Positions 25,295 through 34,092 of a stretch of 64,000 bases of DNA are shown here, piece after piece. The DNA comes from Candidatus Poribacteria bacterium (GTDB lineage: Bacteria; Poribacteria; WGA-4E; WGA-3G), in the NCBI GenBank assembly GCA_009841255.1, contig VXMD01000026.1:153787-217786 (forward strand). The letters run 5' to 3'. How positions within the stretch are numbered: the stretch's first letter is position 1; every line of letters begins with the position of its first letter. The notes under the pieces were generated by a model. It did no database searches. It saw nothing but the letters and a program-made list of their open reading frames with translations, and was not told where the DNA came from. The position numbers and the translations under genes were made by a program.

Positions 25295-25916
25295 CCAGAA
25301 TATCCCAAGTTTCTTCTTCTTTCTGTTTGGTTAACCATGTTTCAAACTGTTCGTTTGCCAATTCCTGTCGAATCCGTTCTGTAATCTCCTCGCTGACTTC
25401 TTCATACGTTTTTTCGTACTGGGCACGATTGGCATCGTAATATGATTTGGCTAACTTGGCGACTTTCTCACTGTTGACGGTATAGAAAAATATACGGCGA
25501 AAGAATTCATTGTAAATCAACTGCTCGTAGATCCATGCTTCCAGGCACGCTCGTTCTAACTGGTACCGTTGCAAAGCACTCTGGAACGCTGTGTCCGAAG
25601 CGTATTTGGCGGAAATTTCTGCCATTTTTACGGTTACTTGTGAATCTCGCTCGGTTACGGCAATACCGAGTCTTTCAGCTTCTTGTAAGGCGAATTTTCG
25701 GTTGATAATCGTATTGAGGGCGGCGCGTTTCTCAACAACAGTCGGTGGCATATCAGTGCGTATCCCCACAAGTACAGCAATACGAAATTCATCTTCGAGT
25801 TCACTGCGAGTGATAGCATCGTCATTGACGACCGCGATGATAGCGTCAATGAGCGTTTGGGCGGACGCGTTACCACCGATACAGAATAGGATCAGAAAGG
25901 TGATGTAGCGGATCAT
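25269..25916 (-). CDS. SurA N-terminal domain-like periplasmic chaperone lacking a PPIase domain
   Basis: A 215-residue exported protein. A signal peptide (cleavage near GNASA-QTL) precedes the typical SurA/PpiD N-terminal sequence IDAIIAVVNDDAITRSELE and the helical chaperone core. The parvulin domain, with its usual GG-x-x-G and His residues, is absent; after the core there is only a charged helical C-terminus. It may act as an outer-membrane-protein chaperone, as SurA can without its PPIase domains. It starts one base past the stop of the upstream enolase gene and overlaps the downstream TPR gene, so all three form an operon. Confidence 0.82.
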   Translation of the reverse strand: MIRYITFLILFCIGGNASAQTLIDAIIAVVNDDAITRSELEDEFRIAVLVGIRTDMPPTVVEKRAALNTIINRKFALQEAERLGIAVTERDSQVTVKMAEISAKYASDTAFQSALQRYQLERACLEAWIYEQLIYNEFFRRIFFYTVNSEKVAKLAKSYYDANRAQYEKTYEEVSEEITERIRQELANEQFETWLTKQKEEETWDILDDELAEEK

Positions 25917-25917
25917 G

Positions 25918-27090
25918 TTACCGCGGGTTCCTCGGCGTTAGCCACTCCTCTTCAATGTGCAAACCGAGTCCGGGCCCGTCGTTTGGAGCGATGTAACTAT
26001 CCGTTGGGAGCGATTCACCTTCAAACAGTTTCGTTTCCTCTAACGGGACACCGGGTGGGGTGCCGAGGTAGTATTCTACCCAAGGCGTGTTCGGCATAGC
26101 AGCAGAAAGATGGAGTCCGGATTGCCGGAGTCCGCCGCCGTGGAAAATTACAGTGAGTCCGGCGGCATCTGCGAGATGGCAGATTTTGACGCATTCGGTT
26201 ATTCCGCCTACCCAGAAGGTGTCGGGTTGCAGGATGTCCAAGCACCGTTTTTCGATAATCTGCTGAAATGGGAAACGGGTGTAGTGGTGTTCGCCGCTCG
26301 CTAAGCTCACCCAATCGACAGCCTCTCTAACTTTCACTAAGCCTTCAATATCTTCCGGGATGAGAAACTCTTCAATCCACTTGAGACGATACGGACGGAG
26401 CCGGTGTGCTAAGCGGATGGTGTAATCAACATCGAAAGCCATGTAGCAATCGAGCATAATTTCAACGTCGTCACCGACCGTTTCTCGGGTCTTCGCGACC
26501 AGTTTTTCATTTTCTTTCAAGCCCCATTCGCCGTCTACCGGTCCGTAGGGACACGCCAATTTCACGGCTTTGAATCCGAGTTCCAATTGCCAGTCGGTGT
26601 CGTTGCCTGTGGCGTAAGCGAACATCTTCTCACGCAACGGTCCACCGAGTAGTTCGTAGACGGGTTGGTTCTTGATTTTGCCGTTCAGATCCCACAAAGC
26701 GATGTCGACGCCGCTCATGGCGCAACTGGTTAAGCCTTGCGAGCCGTAAGGTTTGGACATACGGAACATCATGTCCCAAATCTTTTCAACGGCGAAGCAA
26801 TTTTCACCGATGAGCATCGGTGCGAAGTGTTCATCAATAATCGCGGCGACCGGTGTGCCGAAAGAGGTCTCCCCTATGCCCCAAGTGCCGTCTTCAGCGG
26901 TGACTTTGACGTAGACTTGATCCCACGTTTTCGGCATCCAACTGGAACGGTGGCGTTTGTATTGCGGGTAGCGCGACATCGGGTTGGCGACTTCGGCGTG
27001 GACATTCCACGACTCGCGGCGAGGTTCCGTGTGTTTGATGTCGCGTTGTGGGATGTTGATTCGGACTGTTTGTATGTCTTTGATTTTCAT
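25918..27090 (-). CDS. Enolase-superfamily sugar-acid dehydratase, L-rhamnonate dehydratase-like
   Basis: A mandelate racemase/muconate lactonizing-type enzyme of 390 residues. Compared from memory with E. coli RhmD it shares ANPMSRYPQYKRHRSSW, VDIALWDLNGKI, YELLGG, the metal ligands Asp (MLDCYMAFDVDY), Glu (KWIEEFLIPED) and Glu (ASGEHHYTR), and ILQPDTFWVGGITE. RhmD dehydrates L-rhamnonate to 2-keto-3-deoxy-L-rhamnonate. RhmD's PHGSS-like region is FHGGGL here, so substrate range may differ. Start 27090 has a purine-rich ribosome site (ACGGAGCGAG); the longer frame lacks family sequence. First gene of an operon with the SurA-like and TPR genes, an unusual partnership. Confidence 0.82.
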   Translation of the reverse strand: MKIKDIQTVRINIPQRDIKHTEPRRESWNVHAEVANPMSRYPQYKRHRSSWMPKTWDQVYVKVTAEDGTWGIGETSFGTPVAAIIDEHFAPMLIGENCFAVEKIWDMMFRMSKPYGSQGLTSCAMSGVDIALWDLNGKIKNQPVYELLGGPLREKMFAYATGNDTDWQLELGFKAVKLACPYGPVDGEWGLKENEKLVAKTRETVGDDVEIMLDCYMAFDVDYTIRLAHRLRPYRLKWIEEFLIPEDIEGLVKVREAVDWVSLASGEHHYTRFPFQQIIEKRCLDILQPDTFWVGGITECVKICHLADAAGLTVIFHGGGLRQSGLHLSAAMPNTPWVEYYLGTPPGVPLEETKLFEGESLPTDSYIAPNDGPGLGLHIEEEWLTPRNPR

Positions 27091-27137
27091 CGTCTCGCTC
27101 CGTTCAAGGTTTGTGGCATGATACCACGATTTGACGT

Positions 27138-27830
27138 TTAATTCAGTACTATCAAACCACACCCGATTTTGGCACCGCCTCCCGGGAGAATTGGGGGTAT
27201 TGTCATCTGTGTGTTAGCGTGGGAATGTGGGGGTGTTCCCGGTGGATGGAAATGGGGTTGGACCACCTCCATATTCATATCCGTTTGCGCCTTCATAGGT
27301 TGTGCGTGTGGATGCGTTAGGAAGGTATCGCCAGTTTCGTGAATCATAATCAGTTTGCCGAGGATGTCGGTGTTGGGATCTCCACCGAGAGACCAGAAGG
27401 GTGTCATAAATTCTAAGACCCCCGTCCCGTCTGCTCCGACTGTGATATTGCCGACTTCGCCTACGCCGATAGGTGGCGCATCGAGCGTCGCTTGGACGAC
27501 AGGTATACCGGATGTGCCGATTGGAACGTCCATGGGATGCCAATGGGGTCCTATATCGTCGCAGCTGCTACCGATATGGAGATGTATTGCGTGTAAACCG
27601 GGGCTGGCGTTCTGAACTTCGATGACAACGTGAACCTCTGCATCCATTTCCGTGAAGGTCGCTATGCCTGTTAGACCGCTCCCGTCTATTTCAGAGATGG
27701 TGGCGACTGCAACTTTGTCAATGGGGTGCGCGGTAATCATCTGGGTTGGAATTTTTTCGCAACTTGTTACAAGACATGCGGTGATAATAAGGGGTATGAT
27801 TGCTTGGTACGTGTGGCGTTTAATGTCCAT
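27138..27830 (-). CDS. sodC: SodC-like superoxide dismutase lipoprotein with copper but not zinc ligands
   Basis: A periplasmic lipoprotein of about 230 residues with the Cu,Zn-SOD fold; lipobox LVTSC near residue 24. Copper-site histidines are present (AIHLHIG, GPHWHP and MIHETGD). The canonical zinc ligands are missing: the region that normally carries the loop His reads VPIGTSG, and HVGDLGN is replaced by GVGEVGN. The active-site Arg of GGGARVACG is Lys (GGGAKIGCG). A His-rich loop (PHFHPPGTPPHSH) precedes the last strand. This pattern recalls copper-only SODs such as M. tuberculosis SodC and fungal SOD5. A TTG at 27839 is an alternative start. Confidence 0.8.
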   Translation of the reverse strand: MDIKRHTYQAIIPLIITACLVTSCEKIPTQMITAHPIDKVAVATISEIDGSGLTGIATFTEMDAEVHVVIEVQNASPGLHAIHLHIGSSCDDIGPHWHPMDVPIGTSGIPVVQATLDAPPIGVGEVGNITVGADGTGVLEFMTPFWSLGGDPNTDILGKLIMIHETGDTFLTHPHAQPMKAQTDMNMEVVQPHFHPPGTPPHSHANTQMTIPPILPGGGAKIGCGLIVLN

Positions 27831-27931
27831 GAATATCAAATTGTTCCTTTCGGTGTGGCATTGAAGATATTATATAGCATTTCGGTACCGAAGTCAATCG
27901 CGTCTTGCTATTCAGAAACTACGATTCATGC

Positions 27932-27959
27932 TTGACATTCCGCTCCATATTGATACAAT
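27932..27959 (+). promoter_or_regulatory. Promoter for the ADC-like gene
   Basis: TTGACA (27932-27937), 16 bp, TACAAT (27954-27959), about 28 bases before the chosen ATG (27994). It makes the upstream in-frame ATG at 27928 unlikely. Confidence 0.7.
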
Positions 27960-27993
27960 AGAGATATACTACCCAAAACACGGAGGGAACGAG

Positions 27994-28839
27994 ATGGGAT
28001 ATAAATTAGATCCGAACGCGATGTATCGGATGCCGACACATTTTGGACCGAGAACGGGACCGAGATACGGACCTGATGGCAGAAAATTCGAGTGTAAAGA
28101 TAACCCGAAATCAACGTCAGTTTCAGTGAGTTTCCTGACAAACAGCGAGCAACTTGAGGCTTTTCTGCCGCCCGGCTTTTCGCTCAACGGTGAACCCGTT
28201 GTGTCTGTCTCTGGGGGCTATATGAAGGAGATTGAGTGGCTCGCGGGACGGGGCTACAATACGCTCGGCGTTAGTTTCCCAGTGGTTTTCGAAGGTGAAG
28301 TGGACAGGGCGACGGGTTCTCTGTTGACGGTGCTGTGGGAAAATCTGACGGATCCGATTTTGACGGGACGTGAGGAATTAGGTTTCTCTAAAATCTATTG
28401 TGCGCTTCCGGATCCGATAACTTTTAACGGTGAGACACACTGCACCGCCAGTTGGCTCGGTTTTAAGTTCATGGACATGCGTGTGCAAGCGACGGAACAG
28501 GTTCCGATACCACCGGCGTCCCCGCCGCCGCAGGAAAGTGGCGAACAACCGCTCACGGGGACACTCCATTATAAATACATGCCGAGAACGGGTGTCTGGG
28601 GCACCGCTGATATTGCGTATGCCGTTCTAACGCCATCGCAGACGCCGAACCGGGTTGTACAGGAGCAGTGGCGCGGCGAGGGAACCGTCGAGTTCCACAA
28701 AGCACGCTGGGAAGACTTACCGACGCAGTATAATATTGTCAACGCTTTTCACGAATTGGAAGTCAAGGAGTGGCGTGGGGCATCTATCGTCAAAACTGTC
28801 GGTGGAAAAGACTTGGGTGATCAACGCATCTTGCGTTAA
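27994..28839 (+). CDS. Acetoacetate decarboxylase-family protein
   Basis: A 281-residue member of the ADC superfamily. The Schiff-base region appears as LTGREELGFSKIYCALPDP, with the Lys in the expected position after the conserved GRE; other family features are LEAFLPPGFSL and the WENLTDPILTG segment. True acetoacetate decarboxylase makes acetone and CO2; many homologues in natural-product or degradative contexts do aldolase or dehydratase chemistry, so function is open. ACGGAGGG lies ahead of ATG 27994, and the promoter overlaps any longer start. Single-gene unit. Confidence 0.82.
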   Translation: MGYKLDPNAMYRMPTHFGPRTGPRYGPDGRKFECKDNPKSTSVSVSFLTNSEQLEAFLPPGFSLNGEPVVSVSGGYMKEIEWLAGRGYNTLGVSFPVVFEGEVDRATGSLLTVLWENLTDPILTGREELGFSKIYCALPDPITFNGETHCTASWLGFKFMDMRVQATEQVPIPPASPPPQESGEQPLTGTLHYKYMPRTGVWGTADIAYAVLTPSQTPNRVVQEQWRGEGTVEFHKARWEDLPTQYNIVNAFHELEVKEWRGASIVKTVGGKDLGDQRILR

Positions 28840-28893
28840 TTGGCAGTTAGCGGTCAGCAATCAGCAGCCTGCAACAATACGCAGAAATACGCA

Positions 28894-28913
28894 GAAACGC
28901 CCAAGCAAAAACC
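28894..28913 (-). repeat. Short repeat R2, copy 1
   Basis: On the minus strand GGTTTTTGCTTGGGCGTTTC. The same 20-mer, with one change at most, occurs at 31833 and 49183. Confidence 0.65.
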
Positions 28914-28966
28914 CCAAGCGAAAACACGCAGGCGACTCGAGAGAAAAGCGCGTCAAAGTTTGAACC

Positions 28967-28998
28967 TGCGTCGTTTCTCCGCAAGGTATAATTAAAAA
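28967..28998 (+). repeat. Dispersed repeat R1, copy g (right end)
   Basis: TTTCTCCGCAAGGTATAATT followed by AAAAATT, abutting the stop codon of the SDR gene that starts at 29835. Only the right half is recognisable. Confidence 0.6.
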
Positions 28999-29835
28999 TT
29001 AATCCATCACGGAACCGCCTGAGACGGTAATGGAAACCCCTGTTAGGTAGGCGGCTTCGTCTGAGGCGAGGAAAGCAGCCATCTTGGCAACATCAGCTCC
29101 CTCAGCGAGTCGCCCAAACGGGACAGCTGCCTCGGAGCGGTGTGTGTATTCCGAGAGTTGTTCATCAGCGGAAAGATTGTCGGGCATTAGCACAGAGGCG
29201 AGGTGTGTGACGCGTTCTGTGTCCACAAGTCCAGGACAGATGGCGTTGACATTTACTTGATACGGTGCCATCTCATGGGCAAGTGATTGCGTGAAACCGA
29301 TCACGGCGAATTTTGAGGCACTATATGCAGCGAAACGCGCCGATCCGCGTTTTCCAGTAACAGATGAGATATTGATGATTTTGCCGCCCGTTCCCTGCGT
29401 GATGAGATGACGTGCCACCGCCTGGGAACAGAGGAATACGCCTTTCACATTGACCCGCTGGACTCTGTCCCAATCTTTTTCAGCCAAATCTACGACAGGC
29501 ACACGGTCCTTACCAGCGATTGTTCCGGCATTGTTGACGAGGAGGTCGATTTTGCCGAAATGTGCAACGGTCTGGTCCACCATCTCTTTTACCTGTGTCG
29601 CGTCCGCAACGTCCGCAACGACACTGATGGCGCGTTGGCCCATCGCCTCAATTTCACGAACAACATCGGGTAAGCCTTGCCAATCCGCTTGATCTGCGGC
29701 GTAAGGATGTTCGGTAATATCGTTCACAGCGACATCGGCACCCTCTTTCGCTAAGCGGGTTGCAATGGCGCGTCCGATACCGTTTTTACCGCCAGCACCT
29801 GTCACTAAAGCGACTTTTCCAGTTAAGTTGTACAT
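28999..29835 (-). CDS. SDR family oxidoreductase (3-oxoacyl-ACP reductase-like)
   Basis: A 278-residue short-chain dehydrogenase. Seen: cofactor motif TGAGGKNGIG near residue 13, VNNAG near 103, catalytic Ser in NISSVTG, YSASK, and a C-terminal GVSITVSGGSVMD typical of classical FabG-like enzymes. An insertion around residues 35-55 (EHPYAADQADWQG) lengthens the first half compared with FabG. It likely reduces or oxidises a small carbonyl or sugar substrate. AGGAG precedes the ATG. It lies downstream of the membrane-protein gene on the same strand. Confidence 0.9.
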   Translation of the reverse strand: MYNLTGKVALVTGAGGKNGIGRAIATRLAKEGADVAVNDITEHPYAADQADWQGLPDVVREIEAMGQRAISVVADVADATQVKEMVDQTVAHFGKIDLLVNNAGTIAGKDRVPVVDLAEKDWDRVQRVNVKGVFLCSQAVARHLITQGTGGKIINISSVTGKRGSARFAAYSASKFAVIGFTQSLAHEMAPYQVNVNAICPGLVDTERVTHLASVLMPDNLSADEQLSEYTHRSEAAVPFGRLAEGADVAKMAAFLASDEAAYLTGVSITVSGGSVMD

Positions 29836-29890
29836 TGGGATGTAGCTCCTTTAGTTAACTTGTGTCATTTAATGTGGCTTTGCGTATACC

Positions 29891-31819
29891 TCAAGGCGAC
29901 CAGAGGACGTAGGTCGGCATATCAAACAGCGTGCCGATGAGTGCCCAGCCTCCTACGAACACATAGTCGCCCATCACCAATCCCAGGAAGAACGGGATTG
30001 CGCGTTGATGTGCGCGTAGACCGAAGATTGAGACAATGATGACCTTTATCATCCAGCCGATATAGACGGAGAACCAGAAATCAGCGAGACCGCCCCAGGT
30101 TGCAGCTGTCATCACGTATCCGATCGGATGGAAGGGCCACCAGATAAATTTATGCCGCAGGAAATAGAGGAGCCACGTCATCGCTGCCCCGATTCCCATG
30201 GATTGTGAGCCGTCCCAATTCGGACCGGCGGGATTGTTCAGCCACCGTTCTAAACGTCTACCGAAGACCTCCTCACCGATACCAAGAATATAGCCGTGTA
30301 CAGCGAATGCCCCGGTCTCATAAAGAAGATAGAGGAACGCCCAAAATGATGCCAGTGTACCGATGATAATCGCGAACATCATCACCCAGACCAGTCTTCG
30401 GCTGTTTATGCCTGCCCGTTCTGCGAGTTTGAAGCCTTCTAATTGATTTGGCATCGGGTGCGAAACATTGAGTCGATTGAGCCAGTAGTAGAAGGATATG
30501 ATTGTGAGATTACCCGTCCCAACGAATCGGGCACCAAAGGTGACGACCATCAACCGTGCTGGATCGAGGGCAAGAATCTCGTGGGAAGGCGGTCCAAACT
30601 CAGCACGTACGCGTGTAACACCGAGTGCCATCAAGATGAAAATGACGATAAAGCCGAGGACACCGCCCAATGACATACCCGCCTTTATCGAAAATAGCGT
30701 GAGTCCGATACCACCAAAGATGAGTCCGAGAACAGCCACACGGTAGGGCATCGGTTCATTTGAATCATCGTACGCTTTTTTGGTCATTAAGCAATTCAAG
30801 ATGACATCACGGAGATGTCTTCGGGTTCCCCACAGTGCCAAGATACCGACGGCGAGCCATGCCCCACCTGCTCGTTCTGCGAAATAGAGTTCACCCTCAC
30901 CTAACATCCCCGTCCGAATCACCCGCTCCGCTTTGCCGAACAGGTAGAAAAACCATGCGGACATTGAGATGTCCAACGGAACGAAAAATGTAAGTCCTAT
31001 AATGAACGGGTAGATAGATAAAGGGACCCACCCGACAGCGTTCCATGGCTTGTCCGTAAACCAGTGCGTAATAGAATAAGAACTCAGTTGGATAGAGGGG
31101 ACTTGAGGGAATAGATGGCTTAATCCGGCGAGGAGTTCAATAAACGCGGCGACCGAAAAACCTACCCACATCGTACGGTTTCTGTAAAAACTTTTTCCCC
31201 CCTGCGCCATCTGAAGCGGTAATTGGATGATCGGGTATGCCAACTTTTCACGCTCCGTCCACTGAACGCGGATGATGCTATTGAGGCATATCAGTGTAAA
31301 CCAGAGGAGTGCGACGAATCCGGTCCAGACGAGGATCGGCACCATCCAACCGCGTAGATGCTTCGGGAGATAAAAACTCAAGCCGCCCTTAAAGTAGGCA
31401 TCGAGTGCATAGTCTTCAGGCACAAACCATGTCGGGATGTAACGCCAAAAGAGAGATGCCCATTCGTTTTCGATAGTGGCGAACCGAAACGGATGGGCGA
31501 GGGTTCCAATCAGGAACGTCATCATGGAATGCCCACCGATGGTGGATACCATAACAACCATAATGTAGATAACAAGGAGTTCCTGTGGGGTCAGTGCGCT
31601 GCGCGGCGCAAGTTTTTTCCAAACGAGGTTGAAAGCGATAACAGCGAAAAGGGTGAAAAGGGCGTTGAAGAAGAGCGAGACGAAGTTAAGCAGGAACTGC
31701 GGCTGGATCATCTCCGCCGCGTAGGCGAGCCAGTAGGCATTCCCGATAACGAGGAGTGTGCCAATCAGGAGTGCGCGGAGCGTAATTCCAGATGTAAATG
31801 ACGTGTGAGGTTTTGGCAT
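29891..31819 (-). CDS. Polytopic membrane protein, DUF6785/DUF6784-like
   Basis: An inner-membrane protein of about 642 residues with some 13-15 hydrophobic segments, starting at ITLRALLIGTLLVIGNAYWL. Conserved-looking soluble motifs include TPQELLVIYIMV, ATIENEWASLFWRYIPTWFV, VQWTEREKLAYPIIQLPLQM and VRAEFGPPSHE. These recall a large uncharacterised membrane family (DUF6785/6784) from Planctomycetes- and Poribacteria-like genomes, perhaps distant from oligopeptide transporters; transport is inference. I prefer the ATG at 31819 because the upstream 24 codons of the longer frame (to 31891) include repeat R2 and overlap the CBM9-like gene. Confidence 0.75.
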   Translation of the reverse strand: MPKPHTSFTSGITLRALLIGTLLVIGNAYWLAYAAEMIQPQFLLNFVSLFFNALFTLFAVIAFNLVWKKLAPRSALTPQELLVIYIMVVMVSTIGGHSMMTFLIGTLAHPFRFATIENEWASLFWRYIPTWFVPEDYALDAYFKGGLSFYLPKHLRGWMVPILVWTGFVALLWFTLICLNSIIRVQWTEREKLAYPIIQLPLQMAQGGKSFYRNRTMWVGFSVAAFIELLAGLSHLFPQVPSIQLSSYSITHWFTDKPWNAVGWVPLSIYPFIIGLTFFVPLDISMSAWFFYLFGKAERVIRTGMLGEGELYFAERAGGAWLAVGILALWGTRRHLRDVILNCLMTKKAYDDSNEPMPYRVAVLGLIFGGIGLTLFSIKAGMSLGGVLGFIVIFILMALGVTRVRAEFGPPSHEILALDPARLMVVTFGARFVGTGNLTIISFYYWLNRLNVSHPMPNQLEGFKLAERAGINSRRLVWVMMFAIIIGTLASFWAFLYLLYETGAFAVHGYILGIGEEVFGRRLERWLNNPAGPNWDGSQSMGIGAAMTWLLYFLRHKFIWWPFHPIGYVMTAATWGGLADFWFSVYIGWMIKVIIVSIFGLRAHQRAIPFFLGLVMGDYVFVGGWALIGTLFDMPTYVLWSP

Positions 31820-31832
31820 TTTTAAATGGTGG

Positions 31833-31852
31833 TGTTTTTGCTTGGGCGTTTC
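31833..31852 (+). repeat. Short repeat R2, copy 2
   Basis: TGTTTTTGCTTGGGCGTTTC in the 50-bp gap between the membrane-protein start and the stop of the CBM9-like gene. Confidence 0.65.
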
Positions 31853-31869
31853 TCCAGCTGACAACTTTT

Positions 31870-32652
31870 TTACTCTTTCAAGGCACCCCACGTTAAAGCA
31901 AGTTTACCGGAGGGGTCGACATCTAATACTTCGTCGTCAAAAATGAGGTCGCCATAGGCGAGACCATCCCAGGCACCACCCGGCATCCATCCAATCTGAT
32001 GTTCGCGTCCCCCACCCTCACAATCGTTTGCGTGGAAGCTAAGCCCGATAAGTAAGCCGTCTTCTGCTTTGAACTTGTCCCCTTCCCCAGGATTCGCGAA
32101 CTGTGGGTTGCCGCGCGGTTTCGTCGGATCAATAGCCACTTCATAGATGTAGTCATTGCCGTTCTGAATCAGCACCCACTCCGTGTTTTCCTTAGATGCT
32201 GCAGCGGATAGGTCTTTACCATTCGCACCGAGTGTCCACTGAACGAGGGTGTCCCGGACCATACCGTTGGCAAAATCGAACATGAATTCAACGCTATCGT
32301 CTTCCCACCATCTGGCACCAGGTGGGTTAACATCTTGGAGTTTATCGTCGGTAATTTCAACAGCGAAATAAATACGGGTTGGGTCTTGGGCACTCCACGC
32401 GACCCTGCCCTGTCCCGTGAAATCACTGGCTTTAGGAATACCGTCCCCGACATCCTTCAATTCATCAAAAGCGACGATTTCGGCGCGTTCCCATTCGCCG
32501 AGATTACCGTCCACTTTGAGGTTCGTAATTTGTTTGGCGACGTACTGTTTATCGCGCTTTGCAACTGCTGTTAGATGTGTTGCGAGGAATATCAGCGTGA
32601 AGGCTGCTATTATCCTACCCGCGGTCTTGTCAATCTTCATAAATTTTTTCAT
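31870..32652 (-). CDS. Secreted CBM9-like protein with the TWG C-terminal tail
   Basis: A 260-residue exported protein. The signal peptide (about 1-31) is followed by a carbohydrate-binding-module-9-like beta sandwich (about 40-235): VDGNLGEWERAEIVAF, IYFAVEITDDKL, WWEDDSVEFMFD and a closing strand. CBM9 domains bind sugar chain ends or act in surface glycan recognition. The protein ends in VDPSGKLALTWGALKE, a short tail shared with five other secreted proteins in this window. The ATG overlaps the stop of the methyltransferase-HNH gene (ATGA), with AAGGAAGG upstream. It may be co-expressed with the downstream membrane protein. Confidence 0.8.
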   Translation of the reverse strand: MKKFMKIDKTAGRIIAAFTLIFLATHLTAVAKRDKQYVAKQITNLKVDGNLGEWERAEIVAFDELKDVGDGIPKASDFTGQGRVAWSAQDPTRIYFAVEITDDKLQDVNPPGARWWEDDSVEFMFDFANGMVRDTLVQWTLGANGKDLSAAASKENTEWVLIQNGNDYIYEVAIDPTKPRGNPQFANPGEGDKFKAEDGLLIGLSFHANDCEGGGREHQIGWMPGGAWDGLAYGDLIFDDEVLDVDPSGKLALTWGALKE

Positions 32653-34034
32653 GGCACAATTCCTTCCTTTTTTAACGTCTGAATCAGTTGATTCTGTGTG
32701 CTATTCCGCTTCATCAATTTACACGTTCTACACAACAATTGAAGGTTGTCAGGAGTATCGGTGCCTCCATGGGATTGTGCTACAATTGGGTCGATTGTCA
32801 TATTACGAAACAGGGATAACGTTTGACAACCATTGCATCTGCCTTCCTGAAGTCCGAATAATATATGTTTACGGGTTCGATCCTGCTGGTAAGGTTTAGG
32901 ATTCCCCTTTCGGTGGATAACCTTCTTGATGATGCTGTGCTGTTCAAGACGCAGTTTAACCAATTTGAAAGATTTAGGGCTTAAATCAATACCGATCCAG
33001 TGTCGTTGTAAGCGTTCGGCGGCAATACATGTGGTGGCACACCCGCAGAAAGGGTCGAGTACCATGTCTCCCGGGTTGCTGCTTGCGCGAATAATTCGCT
33101 CTAACAAGGCAATAGGTTTCTGTGTGGGATACCCAATCCGCTCTTTATTTCGTGCTGTTAAATTGGGGATATCTACCCAGATGTTATTCAGCGTTTTACC
33201 TTTCTGTTCATCCAGGTAGCGTTTGTATCGTGGAACGTTTCCGGGGCGTGTCTGCACAACACGTCCGGCTTCGATTTCCTTGAGCATCCGTGATTCTGCC
33301 CATCGCCATGTTCTGGTGACGCCCATGACTTCGTATGTGAGATGGGAATTCGGATCTTGGATCTGAGCGGTTATAGAGGTATGCGATACGAGGCGTCCAG
33401 TGCCGGGTTCAACGTAATAATATTGGCGTTTAGTTTTTTCGTCGAGAGCCTCCATATCGTAAGGGATCGTGACGGCGTCAGGATTCCATACGAAATCATT
33501 GCCTTTTGAATACCGGAGGATGAGATCGGAATCCCGCGCCAGTCCTTTTTTGAGGTTCCCTTTGCTGGTTACGGCTCTTTGCCAAACGATCTCGTTCCTA
33601 AAATTGTCTCTCCCGAAAATGCCATCCATCATCATTTTGAGATAGTGACTCGCGTTATCATCGCAATGAAGATAGATAGTTCCTGTCGGTTTCAGGATTC
33701 GATACATCTCCAGCATCCTGATACCCATCATAATGAGATAGGCTTTCATGGACTTCCCGTGTGTGAACTCAGCGGTGCTGATGGCGTGATAGAGACCGGG
33801 TGCTTTCTCTGCGAGTTCACCGTGCCACGTACAGTCTAAATCATTGAGTGTCCAAGAATCTTTGAATGCGGCGCCTGCTGCTTCGCTCTCTGTTGGTGCT
33901 TTAAAGGTTCGGTTGGAATTGAAAGGTGGGTCGAGATAGATCAGGTCGATGGTATCAGCGTCAAGACCGCGAAGCACATACAGATTGTCCCCTTCAAAAA
34001 TAGTGCGATTCTCGACATTCATTTTGCTGCCCAT
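32649..34034 (-). CDS. DNA methyltransferase fused to a degenerate HNH nuclease domain
   Basis: A 461-residue fusion (457 if ATG 34022 is used; neither start has a good ribosome site). Residues about 1-385 form a beta-class DNA amino-methyltransferase with motif IV LIYLDPPFNSN and a later motif I VLDPFCGCATT. Residues about 390-461 form an HNH zinc-ribbon domain with all four cysteines (GRCNGC, LLCRTC) and the usual GGTDTPDNLQLLC. However, the expected catalytic DHI reads DPI (His to Pro), and the CN of the last motif is CK. Nuclease activity is therefore probably lost, leaving a solitary methyltransferase. Its stop overlaps the CBM9-like gene's start. It lies among secreted-protein genes, not with other defence genes. 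Confidence 0.83.
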   Translation of the reverse strand: MGSKMNVENRTIFEGDNLYVLRGLDADTIDLIYLDPPFNSNRTFKAPTESEAAGAAFKDSWTLNDLDCTWHGELAEKAPGLYHAISTAEFTHGKSMKAYLIMMGIRMLEMYRILKPTGTIYLHCDDNASHYLKMMMDGIFGRDNFRNEIVWQRAVTSKGNLKKGLARDSDLILRYSKGNDFVWNPDAVTIPYDMEALDEKTKRQYYYVEPGTGRLVSHTSITAQIQDPNSHLTYEVMGVTRTWRWAESRMLKEIEAGRVVQTRPGNVPRYKRYLDEQKGKTLNNIWVDIPNLTARNKERIGYPTQKPIALLERIIRASSNPGDMVLDPFCGCATTCIAAERLQRHWIGIDLSPKSFKLVKLRLEQHSIIKKVIHRKGNPKPYQQDRTRKHILFGLQEGRCNGCQTLSLFRNMTIDPIVAQSHGGTDTPDNLQLLCRTCKLMKRNSTQNQLIQTLKKEGIVP

Positions 34035-34048
34035 ATAATAAAGGTCGG

Positions 34049-34074
34049 GTAGGCACGCTTGGCGGCGTGCCTAC
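34049..34074. terminator. Intergenic hairpin after the LamG gene
   Basis: GTAGGCACGC and GCGTGCCTAC with a short loop, between the end of the LamG gene (34093) and the methyltransferase start. It may terminate the upstream LamG transcript; there is no clear T-run. Confidence 0.45.
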
Positions 34075-34092
34075 GAAGTGCATCGAGTCTTA

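Noticed and set aside
27928-27993. Upstream ATG for the ADC-like gene
   Set aside because: A consensus promoter lies in that stretch, so it is not transcribed in the message.
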